A DNA stretch of 39,044 nt from an uncultured Clostridia bacterium (lineage in GTDB: Bacteria > Bacillota > Clostridia > Christensenellales > UBA1242), in the NCBI GenBank assembly GCA_937895935.1, contig CALBKX010000011.1, positions 1 through 39,044 on the forward strand. The letters are read 5' to 3'. Within the stretch, counting starts at the first letter, position 1. Each line of letters begins with the position of its first letter. The notes below the pieces were generated by a model that worked only from the letters and a program-made list of their open reading frames with translations, was not told where the DNA came from and did no database searches. The position numbers were made by a program, and so were the translations under genes. Below are positions 15,158 through 24,338 of the stretch, one piece after another.

Positions 15158-18145
15158 TTATAAGGAAAGCAATGAAACAGTGCTGTCACTATTGCCCATA
15201 ATGCTGTGTTTGCTGATTTCCTTGATATTGTACAAACCACCATTCAATGAAATAATGCTGTTTGCCTTAATCTTCGCATATATGTTGTTAGGCAATGCAC
15301 AATTGACATCAATCTGATAAGAGTTTTTTACATTAATATTGAATAACTTGTCAGTCATTGTTGTGTCATTCTCTTTGATGTTGCTGATTGAATTGTCATA
15401 ATCCAACATAAACCTTTCCTCAACTTTCTCACCTGCAATCATTCTGTAAATACAGATGAAATTGCTTGGAATAATTAATTTAAGTTTGGGTTCAATGCTT
15501 GACTGTACTGTTGCATTTCCTTGCGTCTGTACATAAACATTGATAAGTTTCATTGCGTCCTCACTCTCACTTACCAATTCCTTTATCTTCTTGGTATTGA
15601 TATAGAAGAAACGCATTGTCTTGTTTGTCTGCCAACTTTCCAATTGCGCTGATGCTGCATCATAATCATTTGACCATATATCTGTTTCTGCAATTACAGG
15701 AATGTCAATATAATATTGCCTGTTATTGAGTGAATCATCAAAGAAAATCGTCTTATACCAATTATAACTCCAAAGACTTTCTTTCTTGGTAATTGTACCA
15801 GATGTGTTCAAAGGATTTTCAAAAGTTTTTTCACCACTATGCAAAGGCATATTATAAGCCTTGTCAACATCTTCTGCATAAGGTGAAGTATTGCCGTTTG
15901 TATATCCTTCTTCCGCTTGGTCAATTTTAAATTTCAAAGTTATTGTTGATGGAAGTGTCAGACGGGTATATGTAAGGTCATACATATTTGCATAATCATC
16001 AATTGGAATAATTTCACCAATAGTTTCATTCTGATTATTCAAATCAATTGAAAACTTGCTTGTGGTTGTCTGTGTCAATCTTAAATTGAAAGTCTGCAAG
16101 AATGAATTGAGATAATCATTGCACTTCGTGTTAGGCAAACATTCATTTATGTTTGTTATTCTGTCGGCCTGCAACTCTGTACTGTTTGTAATAATAGGTT
16201 TTGCATTAGTTGGTCTCCAATCCTCATTGGTATTGATTAAACCCATTTCAAAGAAACCTGTTATTCCAGTATCTACAACACCACCCCATCCTTTATCGTG
16301 CCAACTTGTATGTCTGAACATTGTAGGGTGTTTTCTCCACTTGTTACTATTGTATGGCATCATAAGACAAATGTTCACATAATCGCCTTCTTCAAGCCAT
16401 ACGCAAGTATGTATGTCGCAACTTCCACCTGTATTGGTATATGTATAAGCTGTTGAATTCTGCTGTCCTATATAACTTCTGTTTCTTACAGTGTCTGAAA
16501 CAACCTCATAAGTCGTTGAATCTTCAGTTACATCGGTCAATACACCCTTGTTATATCCTTCAAAGTTTGAATAACTGTCCTCTCTTACCATTACCTGTGC
16601 TGTTGAACGCCCGTATGTGTGTGTTGAATTATAATTCTGTCTGCCAGAACATTGATATAGTTCCCAATAATCAACGTCATTCACACTCCTTACAATACCA
16701 CTGCCGACTTTCGGCAATGCAAGTGTTGCCGCTTGCATATCACGTCTTTCAGGCGCACATTGGTCATCACGTCCAGTTCCCCAGTTCTTTGATGCTATCT
16801 GTTCACCCCATCTTGCACCAACAATAAAATCTGAAATGCTATATCCGCTCATATCCTTAACCAATGTTGTTCCATTGTTATGACCGAACAAAAGACAATT
16901 CTGATTATAATTTGACTTCATACCCACATTATTACCGTGACTTATGACAGTTCCGTTTGTTTCAGCTTCATCATATTGCAATGGAATACAAGGCATACCG
17001 TTGTTGATACAATAAGGCTGTATGTTGTCAGCAGGACTTGCACCTTTCACAATCTGCAATTCAGCAAAAGATGCACTGAAATTACAAACATTACCATCAC
17101 CAAGCTGACCTGCAACCCTTGTTCTTCCATCCTGATTCCAATATTTGTTATTGGCATTGTATAATGATATTGAACCTCTGCAATTTATCTGATACCATCC
17201 ACTCTGGGGAACAATCAACGCATAACTGTTTGCTGTATTCTCAATCAATATATTATATTCGTTTTTTATGTTGGTCAATGAAGTGTTGTCAGACAAAAGC
17301 AATGTATCGAACCCTACTGTAAGATTATTAAATATATTCGCTGTTGTCGCTGTGATTGAAGTATTATTGCTTTTCCTTATCCTGTAATTGTAATTAAAAC
17401 TTACATAATAAGGTGTTTGTCTTGTTTCATTGTATTTTTCGGGTGATTCACTGTATGTCTGATATAAATTCAAGAACTTTGAATTTGTGAATACACTTCC
17501 ACCTATCTCATAACCCTCTGTTTTGAACAAATCCTTTATAAGCGAAAGGACATTATATGCAGGATATATATTACCCAAACCGAAATTACATTTATCCCAA
17601 TCCAATGACTGATAAAACTTTTCGTCAGTCATCAATGTTCCGCCTAACTTGTCATAATCGTTGTAAGGCATATTGTACAACACATAAGGGAAACAGATAT
17701 GGTTATCACCAGTTCCATCCAACACACCTTCATTTATCCTGTTAATGTCATCAATGTTGTTGATTGAAACATAATGTGGGGTTATTTCAGCCAATGTCCT
17801 GTCACCAAGAATGTCACTCAATTCCATTTTCGCTGGAATATACAAGTTACCTTTGTAATTCTCATTGTCAATCTCGTTTACAATAAACTTTCCGTTGATA
17901 ACCAATATCTCATTACAATAAAGCTGTGCATCATATACTGTATTGAATTTGTTCGCAACGTCAATATTGTTTGAATTATTGAAAATGCTTGAATTGACAT
18001 CAGTAATGGGCAAATCAATATCATAGGAATAAGTGATTTCCTTTGTTATCAGTTCCTCTGGGTCTTGGAATTCCTTTTGCAGCTTGAAATCCTCGTCAGG
18101 GTTCAAGTCCACAAGGTTGTCATTTATGAATAACTGTATGTTCAT
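15158..18145 (-). CDS. Putative tail-tip/baseplate protein (995 aa)
   Basis: A large protein with no enzyme motif I can identify. Its N-terminus (LFINDNLVDLNPDEDFKLQ, then TYSYDIDLPITDVN) is of a type seen at the start of tail-tip proteins in Bacteroidetes phages, where it may act as a distal-tail or hub docking domain. The centre is rich in Asn, Tyr and Thr, as in beta-rich receptor-contacting proteins. It begins 18 nt after the 469-residue tail protein and is followed directly by the tape measure, so a place at the tail tip is likely. No lytic glycosidase or peptidase signature was seen, although one cannot be excluded. Confidence 0.6.
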   Translation of the reverse strand: MNIQLFINDNLVDLNPDEDFKLQKEFQDPEELITKEITYSYDIDLPITDVNSSIFNNSNNIDVANKFNTVYDAQLYCNEILVINGKFIVNEIDNENYKGNLYIPAKMELSDILGDRTLAEITPHYVSINNIDDINRINEGVLDGTGDNHICFPYVLYNMPYNDYDKLGGTLMTDEKFYQSLDWDKCNFGLGNIYPAYNVLSLIKDLFKTEGYEIGGSVFTNSKFLNLYQTYSESPEKYNETRQTPYYVSFNYNYRIRKSNNTSITATTANIFNNLTVGFDTLLLSDNTSLTNIKNEYNILIENTANSYALIVPQSGWYQINCRGSISLYNANNKYWNQDGRTRVAGQLGDGNVCNFSASFAELQIVKGASPADNIQPYCINNGMPCIPLQYDEAETNGTVISHGNNVGMKSNYNQNCLLFGHNNGTTLVKDMSGYSISDFIVGARWGEQIASKNWGTGRDDQCAPERRDMQAATLALPKVGSGIVRSVNDVDYWELYQCSGRQNYNSTHTYGRSTAQVMVREDSYSNFEGYNKGVLTDVTEDSTTYEVVSDTVRNRSYIGQQNSTAYTYTNTGGSCDIHTCVWLEEGDYVNICLMMPYNSNKWRKHPTMFRHTSWHDKGWGGVVDTGITGFFEMGLINTNEDWRPTNAKPIITNSTELQADRITNINECLPNTKCNDYLNSFLQTFNLRLTQTTTSKFSIDLNNQNETIGEIIPIDDYANMYDLTYTRLTLPSTITLKFKIDQAEEGYTNGNTSPYAEDVDKAYNMPLHSGEKTFENPLNTSGTITKKESLWSYNWYKTIFFDDSLNNRQYYIDIPVIAETDIWSNDYDAASAQLESWQTNKTMRFFYINTKKIKELVSESEDAMKLINVYVQTQGNATVQSSIEPKLKLIIPSNFICIYRMIAGEKVEERFMLDYDNSISNIKENDTTMTDKLFNINVKNSYQIDVNCALPNNIYAKIKANSIISLNGGLYNIKEISKHSIMGNSDSTVSLLSL

Positions 18146-18163
18146 CTTTTTCCCAATTCATTT

Positions 18164-19573
18164 TTAATAATCCTTATTTTCATCTGAAACATAGAACTCA
18201 ATTGTAAGCTCGTTTTGTTTGTCATCACTCGTGTATTCAATATCAAACTTGTCAACAATAATTATGTATTTAACAAAGGTTTCCTCATTAATGACATAAC
18301 AATACTTGCTTCTCTGCAATTCGTTCAAATATTCACATTCCTCATTGTTGATGTGTGAGGTTGTATATGTATGAGTTGTCTCAACCTGTTTCTTCCTTAC
18401 ATTCTCAATGACATATTCCCTGTCCCAACTCCTTAAATTGTTCCTGTAATAGGTATTGTTGTCCTTCACACTCATATCCTTTGAATAAGTTGATGTGAAA
18501 TTATAGGAATCAACACCACCAATTTTATTTAAGAAATATATTGTATAATTGTCATTACATTTGGGATTAATATCAAACCTCAAGCTCTCTGTCAGTTCAG
18601 TTCCATAAGCATTTACAGCAACAATTTCCACATATCCAACTTGGTGATTGTAGGTATTTTCCACATTATCCAAATCAAATCTGTCATACAGGTCAATTCT
18701 TCTTCCATTTGCTTCCTTGTAAAGCTCGCCTTTCTCCTGTGTAAGGAACATTCCGCTATTTGTATAATATTTTTTAACCAAATCAATTGATTCAACTGGA
18801 TAGTCAGTCAAGACACTTATTGCATACACCTCACCATAGTTATAACTTGGGTTTTTCCTGTCAGTGAGGAACTTCTTCACCTCTGAAATGCTCTGTTCAA
18901 TATAATAATCATCATAATTCACTTCCTCAAACTTGGTAAGTGTCGTTGGCATAACCGTTATCTGACTGTTGTTCAATGTTATCAGTTCAACATTGTTCTC
19001 ATACACTGAATAACACATCATATTCACCTGACAAGGTGAAAAAATGTTAAGGCTATCAAATATTGAAGTTATCTTGAAAGGTATCTGTGTATCGGCAACA
19101 TACTTTTCCAAATTGAATTCCCCTATGTCAGTTCTAAGGTTAAGCACAATCTTATTGAAACTTCCTACCTTGTAAGTGGAAAATGCATCAATTATGGTAA
19201 CTGCACTGTTTGATGAAGTTATTGAATAATTTATCGAAGTGTCAAGATATGCCCTTACAGTGTCCGTACTCATCAGGGACACATTATAAACAATATTGTT
19301 CAATTTAAGGCATTCAATGAAGTTAAGTACACACTGGTACACACTTCCATTCGTGTTGAACGTCTGATAACTGATAGGGTTGTCAGGTTTGCCGTTGATG
19401 GTAAGTGAATAATTCTCCGCATCAGCAGCGTCAGAAAACACAAGGTCTGTTTCAAATCCGCTTGAATGGAACTTGAAATCAACAAAGGGTCTTTTTATAT
19501 AGTGGTTGTTGGCAACAATCAGGAAATTATCCAAAGATGATGCAACTATTCTGTTAGGTTCTATTAAAGCCAT
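18164..19573 (-). CDS. Putative distal tail protein (469 aa)
   Basis: A beta-rich protein in the tail block, directly before the 995-residue tip protein. Near residue 345 it has YFLNKIGGVDSYNF, a W/F-L-N-x-x-G-G-x-D-S-x-x-F segment that recurs in tail proteins of Bacteroidetes phages. The C-terminal 70 residues (SKYCYVINEETFVKYIIIVD) look like an independent beta domain. Its size and position fit a tail-tip or distal-tail component. The assignment rests on context and one remembered motif, so the exact role is uncertain. Confidence 0.55.
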   Translation of the reverse strand: MALIEPNRIVASSLDNFLIVANNHYIKRPFVDFKFHSSGFETDLVFSDAADAENYSLTINGKPDNPISYQTFNTNGSVYQCVLNFIECLKLNNIVYNVSLMSTDTVRAYLDTSINYSITSSNSAVTIIDAFSTYKVGSFNKIVLNLRTDIGEFNLEKYVADTQIPFKITSIFDSLNIFSPCQVNMMCYSVYENNVELITLNNSQITVMPTTLTKFEEVNYDDYYIEQSISEVKKFLTDRKNPSYNYGEVYAISVLTDYPVESIDLVKKYYTNSGMFLTQEKGELYKEANGRRIDLYDRFDLDNVENTYNHQVGYVEIVAVNAYGTELTESLRFDINPKCNDNYTIYFLNKIGGVDSYNFTSTYSKDMSVKDNNTYYRNNLRSWDREYVIENVRKKQVETTHTYTTSHINNEECEYLNELQRSKYCYVINEETFVKYIIIVDKFDIEYTSDDKQNELTIEFYVSDENKDY

Positions 19574-19599
19574 CTGATTATATTATATAATTTAATTTT

Positions 19600-20076
19600 T
19601 TAATTATTGAAAAAATCCGTCAATTCCTCTGTCATAATGTCGAAAAGATTACCAGCCCATTCCTTGTCCCAGAACTCCTTGTCAATCATATCCCAAGTGG
19701 GTGTCATCACATCTCTGGGACTTATTCCCCATTTCCATATTGAATTGCACATCCTGTATATGGTATCATTGTCTGTGGGCAACCCCTTTCTTGCAGCCCA
19801 AGCGGTTATCTTATCAACTGGCGGCCATATTCCAGGGGGTCTGCCTGATACAATGTAGTCAATATAATAATTCACATAAAGGCTTATCATTCCCCAATCA
19901 TCCGTTGATACCTCCAATTCATTGTATATGTTTGAATCAACCAATGTGTTTATTCCAACCTTGTCATTGATACCCACATTGATCTCCATAATGTATTGAA
20001 GGGTTCTCTTGACATCAAAAGCCATCTTCTCCAATGCCTCTTTCAGGTTTCTCAACATTATTCTTCCGTTATCCAT
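19600..20076 (-). CDS. Neck / tail-completion protein, HK97 gp10-like (158 aa)
   Basis: The segment from residue 65 (YVNYYIDYIVSGRPPGIWPP) followed by ITAWAARKGL and a C-terminal ISPRDVM-helix matches the pattern of HK97 gp10-type neck proteins (a GR-x-P-G-x-x-PP turn, then a W-containing helix, then a short helix near the end). These proteins join the head connector to the tail. It sits 10 nt after the previous small protein and 26 nt before the tail protein, in a close-packed block. Confidence 0.65.
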   Translation of the reverse strand: MDNGRIMLRNLKEALEKMAFDVKRTLQYIMEINVGINDKVGINTLVDSNIYNELEVSTDDWGMISLYVNYYIDYIVSGRPPGIWPPVDKITAWAARKGLPTDNDTIYRMCNSIWKWGISPRDVMTPTWDMIDKEFWDKEWAGNLFDIMTEELTDFFNN

Positions 20077-20086
20077 AACAATGAAA

Positions 20087-20668
20087 TTACAATTTTATTT
20101 CAGGCAACTTGTAAGAGAAATCAGCGCAACCGCTTGCATTGTCAGTGTCAATGTCTGGCAACAATTTGCCCATATCGAATTCCTTGTTCGGGTCAAAATG
20201 CTCATCCATATCACAATAATTTATATCATTGCGCATATTCAGTACCAATGTGCATCTTACACCATCACAATCATTGTCATAATAATCCTTCAATGTCATA
20301 AATGAATAACTCGCAACACTTGTAACACCATAGGAATAATCATCATTCAATGACATATCCCTTATCTTTGCGACAAAATTTAAAGCAATCGAATGACATA
20401 TATTCTGACCTGCTTCAGTACTGGGTTGTGGTATGTGCCAATTCTCCAACATCTGTGGGGTTATAAGAACCTCAAAGTTGATTGTAACAGGAATTGAACC
20501 ACTTACAGTATCAGCATTGCCAATATAGATTGGGGTTTCAAGAAACACCAACGGATGAAGTTCATCACCAGTTCCCTGACCTTTTGAAATTGAATTGTAT
20601 TCAAATCCCCTTACCAACTTATGCTCCTTTGAAAGGTTATAAAATAATTCTACAATATCCTTTATCAT
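20087..20668 (-). CDS. Putative tail-terminator / neck protein (193 aa)
   Basis: I chose the ATG ending at 20668 (MIKDIVELFYNLSKEH) over one at 20815, because the longer version would read through the promoter motif and half of the palindromic element. The N-terminal helix followed by FLETPIYIGNAD and a beta-strand pattern suits small tail-completion proteins, and its neighbour downstream is gp10-like. A promoter motif lies 16 nt before the start. No motif proves the function. Confidence 0.5.
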   Translation of the reverse strand: MIKDIVELFYNLSKEHKLVRGFEYNSISKGQGTGDELHPLVFLETPIYIGNADTVSGSIPVTINFEVLITPQMLENWHIPQPSTEAGQNICHSIALNFVAKIRDMSLNDDYSYGVTSVASYSFMTLKDYYDNDCDGVRCTLVLNMRNDINYCDMDEHFDPNKEFDMGKLLPDIDTDNASGCADFSYKLPEIKL

Positions 20669-20683
20669 TTTTTCTATTTCCAA

Positions 20684-20702
20684 TATATATGAATAAAGAT
20701 TT
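20684..20702 (-). promoter_or_regulatory. L-type phage promoter motif
   Basis: The minus strand reads AAAATCTTTATTCATATAT, 16 nt before the start at 20668. It is the first promoter signal after the terminase terminator. Confidence 0.55.
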
Positions 20703-20727
20703 TGTCTAATAACCTTACATAAAACAA

Positions 20728-20832
20728 GAAAAAGTGTCAAAAGCAAAGTGACAAAGGTGCAGTTCCAATATAATAAAAAGAAGATATACATTATATTCGG
20801 ATTGCACCTTTCCAATTAAAATGACACTTTTT
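20728..20832. repeat. Iteron-hairpin element, copy B (intergenic)
   Basis: The core at 20754-20810 is 57 bp, as in copy A: AAGGTGCA pairs with TGCACCTT, a 5-bp mismatch follows, then AATATAAT pairs with ATTATATT. The stem tips differ from copy A but remain complementary, as if base pairing is conserved. AAAAAGTGTCAAAA lies on the left and AAATGACACTTTTT on the right, an outer inverted pair of iterons, with a further AAAGTGACA between. Confidence 0.8.
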
Positions 20833-20844
20833 ATATTAAGGCAC

Positions 20845-20880
20845 AAAAAATATGTGGTATCAATAAGAAAAGATACCACA
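20845..20880 (-). terminator. Terminator of the terminase transcript
   Basis: A 9-bp perfect stem TGTGGTATC / GATACCACA, followed on the minus strand by TATTTTTT. It lies 66 nt after the terminase large subunit stop at 20946. Confidence 0.75.
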
Positions 20881-20945
20881 TTGAAAACTGTGCCTTGAAA
20901 TAAAATAGAAGCAATGTAAGGCAAACAGTCATTAAAATATATAAT

Positions 20946-22295
20946 TTATCTTTTGAATATTTTGATATATTCCTTGTTTGTATTTCCTTTTTCCTTTCGG
21001 CAAAGGTTTGCCAATGCAAGTGATATTATCCTGTCATCGTGATAACCATACAAAGCACCGAATGTTATCTTGCCAGTCTTGCTTACAGAATAAGAGAATG
21101 TTGAAAACTCTGATTTAAGTTCATCATCATTACCCATAAAATGAAGATTACCCTGTTCAATGTCATAAGCAAGAAGTTCAATATACTCTGTCTTGCTCTT
21201 GTTTGAAGTGTATTTCATATCAATCTTCCTTACAAGGCTGGGCGCAAGAAGTTTCTTGATACTGTTAGCCATAGGCTCACCGATTGAATTGCTCTCAAAA
21301 TAACAGTATTGGATATTCTGCACTTGTTTGTTCAATATGGAAGCCATCTTCATATATTTCTCATCCAATTCTCCCAATATCTTTTCCTGCCATACCTGAC
21401 CATATTCATTTTCAAAGGTAATTATTGTTTCATCATCACCCACACTTGAAAAGTCCACACCAACCCATAACTTGCAATCCCAATTGTATATTCCTTCAGT
21501 GAAATGCTTTACATAAGAAGTGAAATAAGATGCTCCGTTTTCCAAGAACTGACACATATATTCCTGTTGGAACTGCAATGCTGGCATTGATTTCTTCTTT
21601 TCCTCAATCCATTCAGGTGTCTTTGTCTCATCGTCTGTGCATTTTACTTCAATGTATTCAATATCTACCCTTTCAGGGTCTTTGATTGCTTCAAGATATT
21701 TTTCATAAAAGAAACCCTGCGCTCCGTTTGGCGTTGAGATAAGAATAAGTTTCCTGCCTCTTGCGTCCAGCAAAGGTGCTAATACATTGTAATAAACGTG
21801 ACTCCCGTCTGGAAGATATTCCCTGCTATGCGCTACCTCATCCCATATCAGATATGTTAAAGTAAAACCTCTGACAGTGTTGATACTTTCGATTGAAAAG
21901 AAAAGTATTCTCGCATTGTTCACAAGGGTTATCTGTAAGTCTGTTCCGTTCTTTTGCTTGATAAGTAAGGCTGGTATTATTTCCAACATCTTCTGATAGA
22001 ACTCTTTTCCAAGTCTGTTTGTCGGTGTAAGATAACCTATCGTTACATTCTGTTCTGAAAGGTATTTAAGTACAACATAACGCATAACAAAGGACTTCCC
22101 ATATTGTCTGAAAATATTAATGATAACACTTTTTGTTTTCCAGTGTGTTACACAAGCATTAATTATTTTCTGTTGACCTTTCTTGGGTTTGAATTCGACA
22201 TTTATTATCCTCTGATTGCTGTTTTTCAATCTTTTTTTCCTTTGATAATAATTGCCTCTTCTGGTTTTCATTTCTTGGTGTCCTCTGTCAACCAT
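20946..22295 (-). CDS. terL: Terminase large subunit (449 aa)
   Basis: The DNA-packaging motor. The ATPase domain has a deviant Walker A RQYGKS (residues 63-68), Walker B LTYLIWDE with Asp152/Glu153, and coupling motif LISTPNG (185-191). The RNase-H-like nuclease domain shows VGVDFSSVGDDET (Asp281), YFESN (Glu334) and GYHDD (Asp420/Asp421), the expected acidic triad. The length is normal for the family, both domains look intact, and a strong terminator follows. It starts 6 nt after the small subunit ends, so the two are probably translationally coupled. Confidence 0.95.
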   Translation of the reverse strand: MVDRGHQEMKTRRGNYYQRKKRLKNSNQRIINVEFKPKKGQQKIINACVTHWKTKSVIINIFRQYGKSFVMRYVVLKYLSEQNVTIGYLTPTNRLGKEFYQKMLEIIPALLIKQKNGTDLQITLVNNARILFFSIESINTVRGFTLTYLIWDEVAHSREYLPDGSHVYYNVLAPLLDARGRKLILISTPNGAQGFFYEKYLEAIKDPERVDIEYIEVKCTDDETKTPEWIEEKKKSMPALQFQQEYMCQFLENGASYFTSYVKHFTEGIYNWDCKLWVGVDFSSVGDDETIITFENEYGQVWQEKILGELDEKYMKMASILNKQVQNIQYCYFESNSIGEPMANSIKKLLAPSLVRKIDMKYTSNKSKTEYIELLAYDIEQGNLHFMGNDDELKSEFSTFSYSVSKTGKITFGALYGYHDDRIISLALANLCRKEKGNTNKEYIKIFKR

Positions 22296-22301
22296 TATGA
22301 A

Positions 22302-22709
22302 TTAAACCAATTTAACCGTTATATTCTCTGTCTCGACCTTTATCTTGTCAGCCTCGTTCAATCCTAACAATTTGGATAATGAATCAAGTATCTGCCTTGC
22401 GTTTGTCAAGTCGTGCCTGTCCCTTGCCTCCTTGTACAAATTCAAGAATCTCTCATACATAAGTTCCCTTTGTGCTTGTGCCTCGCCATCGTTCTCAATC
22501 TGACAGCCATCATAAGCCTCACATATATAATTTGACAATGTGTTGGTACTGATATTCTTGAGATATTCATTCATTTCCTCACCCATTTCAGGTATTCCCT
22601 CCTTGCGCAATTTCTTTACTATCTCATATTTCAAATTACCTGCAAGAAGTAGGTCTTTGATATATTGTATCAGGTTTGCTTTTTTTTCCTTTGGTTTCAT
22701 CATTTTCAA
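22302..22709 (-). CDS. terS: Terminase small subunit (135 aa)
   Basis: A small basic-start, helix-rich protein directly before the large subunit. Residues 12-60 fit a DNA-binding helix-turn-helix of the terminase small-subunit type (LIQYIKDLLLAGNLKYEIVK, then NTLSNYICEAY). The C-terminus, LLGLNEADKIKVETENITVK, is a typical small-subunit tail. It would recognise the packaging start site and load the large subunit. It follows the chaperone gene by 24 nt. Confidence 0.85.
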   Translation of the reverse strand: MKMMKPKEKKANLIQYIKDLLLAGNLKYEIVKKLRKEGIPEMGEEMNEYLKNISTNTLSNYICEAYDGCQIENDGEAQAQRELMYERFLNLYKEARDRHDLTNARQILDSLSKLLGLNEADKIKVETENITVKLV

Positions 22710-22733
22710 TTGAGATTAAATAAATTATTATTA

Positions 22734-23021
22734 TTATCTCCTTCTCTTGTTCCTTGCGTCATTTATTTTTCTAAGGAATTCCTCCTGTGCCTTTTCAGCA
22801 ACAATCTTTGACTGCAAGTAACTTATATAAGTGAACACATCTTCAATCGGTTGGTCTAACACTTTATCCATTTCTAGAAACCTGTGGTTTGCAAGGGTTG
22901 AAACAATGTGCAGCCAATTGAAATCATTCACGAATTTGTTGTATGTGGCGCAAATCGGTTCATTATTTCCTGCATTGCCGAACAAGCCATCATAATTTTT
23001 CTCGAACTTGCGCCTTTCCAA
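22734..23021 (-). CDS. Tail assembly chaperone, -1 frameshift extension (T-like, 95 aa)
   Basis: This frame has no ATG start (it would need TTG at 23021) and is best read as the second half of a -1 frameshift product. A slippery U UUUUUU lies at 23027-23021 in the zero frame of the upstream gene (codons TAT TTT TTT TGG). Slipping back one base gives Leu-Glu-Arg-Arg-Lys and continues through this frame, making a fusion of about 274 residues. This layout is the classic G/GT tail-chaperone arrangement, here placed before the terminase. The frame is helical with FNWLHIVSTLANHRFLEMDK and a charged C-terminus. Confidence 0.7.
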   Translation of the reverse strand: MERRKFEKNYDGLFGNAGNNEPICATYNKFVNDFNWLHIVSTLANHRFLEMDKVLDQPIEDVFTYISYLQSKIVAEKAQEEFLRKINDARNKRRR

Positions 23022-23557
23022 AAAAAATAGTAAACAATGGGTAAGGCATCACTGCATTTCATTTTGGAAAGTTTCGGCATAAGTTTCTGATAATTTCCAT
23101 CATATACCTTTAATTTGCCATCTTCCTGTACCTCATCCAACAATATTGCAAGCAATTGGATATACAAGTCATCATCACTGTCCTTTGTGGTTATGTCAAT
23201 GTCAATCCATTTCCTTGTGCTGAACTTGTTCACTTCACCAACCTTGTATTTCTTTCCATCAATTACTATTTCATTTTTTCTTTTAAATTTATCAATGCCA
23301 TAAATAAAATTACATAATTTTGATAATTTATCAAACAATGGCAACGGCATATCAAGACAGAAATCATCCCTTTCTTTAAACAGTCTTGAAATAATCGTTG
23401 CCTCGTTCTTCTTTATGGCAATGTATTTTTCCCTGTCATCCTCTATCTTGTCGGTATCTGTCAGCTTTCTGAATATCCTGCAATAATCTTCAAGCGTTAT
23501 ATCGTCAAAGGATGTAGGCAATTCATATTCCTTATTATTTATCTTCAACCTTATCAT
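22928..23557 (-). CDS. Tail assembly chaperone (G-like, 209 aa)
   Basis: The protein opens with a short beta-strand (MIRLKINNKEYELPTSFDDI) and then a helical domain with LEDYCRIFRKL and LFDKLSKLCNFIYG, a pattern seen in small tail-assembly chaperones. It ends at 22928, 94 nt past the start of the -1 frame. The heptamer T TTT TTT at codons 178-179 is in the correct phase for frameshifting. Such chaperones bind the tape measure during tail assembly and are made as a short abundant form and a rarer fused form. It overlaps the preceding gene by 23 nt. Confidence 0.65.
   Translation of the reverse strand: MIRLKINNKEYELPTSFDDITLEDYCRIFRKLTDTDKIEDDREKYIAIKKNEATIISRLFKERDDFCLDMPLPLFDKLSKLCNFIYGIDKFKRKNEIVIDGKKYKVGEVNKFSTRKWIDIDITTKDSDDDLYIQLLAILLDEVQEDGKLKVYDGNYQKLMPKLSKMKCSDALPIVYYFFWKGASSRKIMMACSAMQEIMNRFAPHTTNS
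23021..23027 (-). promoter_or_regulatory. -1 ribosomal frameshift slippery site
   Basis: The minus strand shows T TTT TTT within a run of eight T, phased so that P- and A-site tRNAs can slip by one base into the downstream frame. The continuing -1 frame has no stop for 95 codons. Confidence 0.65.
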
Positions 23558-24014
23558 CTTTCTTTTCCTCTACTGTCTTATTGGTTTTCTTTCTTGAAGT
23601 TTTCTTTGTTACTGTTTCCTCTACTTCTTTCTTCACTTCCTCAACAGCCTTTTCATCATTTGCCTTTTCACCCAAGTTAATTCTTTCCTTTTCATTCTCT
23701 ATGTGTTCAGTTTCTTTGGTTTCCACAAGGTCTGCATCAAGCAATGATGGGTCTGTTCCAGTATTGACTAAGGTAAGATAACCATATTTTGCATATCTTT
23801 CAACAGCCAACTTATATTTGGTATATGCGCAACTGTTGCAGCCTCTCACAACCTCATTGGTATCTTTGAGATAATTGTACATTTGAAGATATTCATTTAC
23901 AGGTGTCCTTCTGTTTGCCTTCTTCACAAACTCAATAGCTTTCTTTACCTTTTCCACTGTATATCCGTTCACAGTGGCAACTGATATGTTATGTTTTCCG
24001 TTTCTTATTAGCAT
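23535..24014 (-). CDS. Unknown phage protein with lysine/glutamate-rich tail (159 aa)
   Basis: Residues 1-95 form a compact, probably helical domain with VNGYTVEKVKKAIEFVKKAN and a CNSC pair near residue 60. Residues 95-159 are very rich in Glu, Lys, Val and Thr and are likely disordered. No known family comes to mind. It overlaps the chaperone gene by 23 nt and has a promoter motif 17 nt upstream, so it heads the transcript of the chaperone and terminase genes. It may be a structural or assembly protein. Confidence 0.55.
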   Translation of the reverse strand: MLIRNGKHNISVATVNGYTVEKVKKAIEFVKKANRRTPVNEYLQMYNYLKDTNEVVRGCNSCAYTKYKLAVERYAKYGYLTLVNTGTDPSLLDADLVETKETEHIENEKERINLGEKANDEKAVEEVKKEVEETVTKKTSRKKTNKTVEEKKDDKVEDK

Positions 24015-24030
24015 TTTTTTAATTCGTTTT

Positions 24031-24045
24031 TATATGTATAAAGAT
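24031..24045 (-). promoter_or_regulatory. L-type phage promoter motif
   Basis: The minus strand reads ATATCTTTATACATATA, 17 nt before the gene starting at 24014, heading the chaperone and terminase block. Confidence 0.6.
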
Positions 24046-24050
24046 ATTTG

Positions 24051-24338
24051 TCAATGAAATTGCTTGTATGTGTATATTATTATATACCAATCAATAAATG
24101 CTGTAATCAATCCCCATACCACAAACATTGGATTGAATATGTATGCCAATATGATATTAGGTATCAGGTTAGTCCAGAATATCGTGCAACTGGGGCATAC
24201 AAAGGGGAATACATTAAATGCTTCCAATCTAAGGAAGAACAACTGTACAAAGTCTTTCAACGGAATACACACAATCATCCAAATGATTAAGAATATGAAT
24301 TCCCAAAGGTTAGGGATTAACATTAACATTATGCTCAT
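24051..24338 (-). CDS. Small integral membrane protein with CPSC motif (95 aa)
   Basis: Very hydrophobic. Probable membrane helices lie at residues about 8-28 (LWEFIFLIIWMIVCIPL), 50-70 (FWTNLIPNIILAYIF) and 70-88 (FVVWGLITAFIDWYIII), with a CPSC pair between the first two. The start overlaps the stop of the sigma-like gene by 4 nt (ATGA type), which supports the minus strand over an overlapping plus-strand frame. Function is unknown; a role in lysis or membrane change during infection is possible. Confidence 0.6.
   Translation of the reverse strand: MSIMLMLIPNLWEFIFLIIWMIVCIPLKDFVQLFFLRLEAFNVFPFVCPSCTIFWTNLIPNIILAYIFNPMFVVWGLITAFIDWYIIIYTYKQFH

Noticed and set aside
20669..20815. 49-residue N-terminal extension of the neck protein
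   Set aside because: It would translate half of the iteron-hairpin element and the promoter motif; the start at 20668 fits better.
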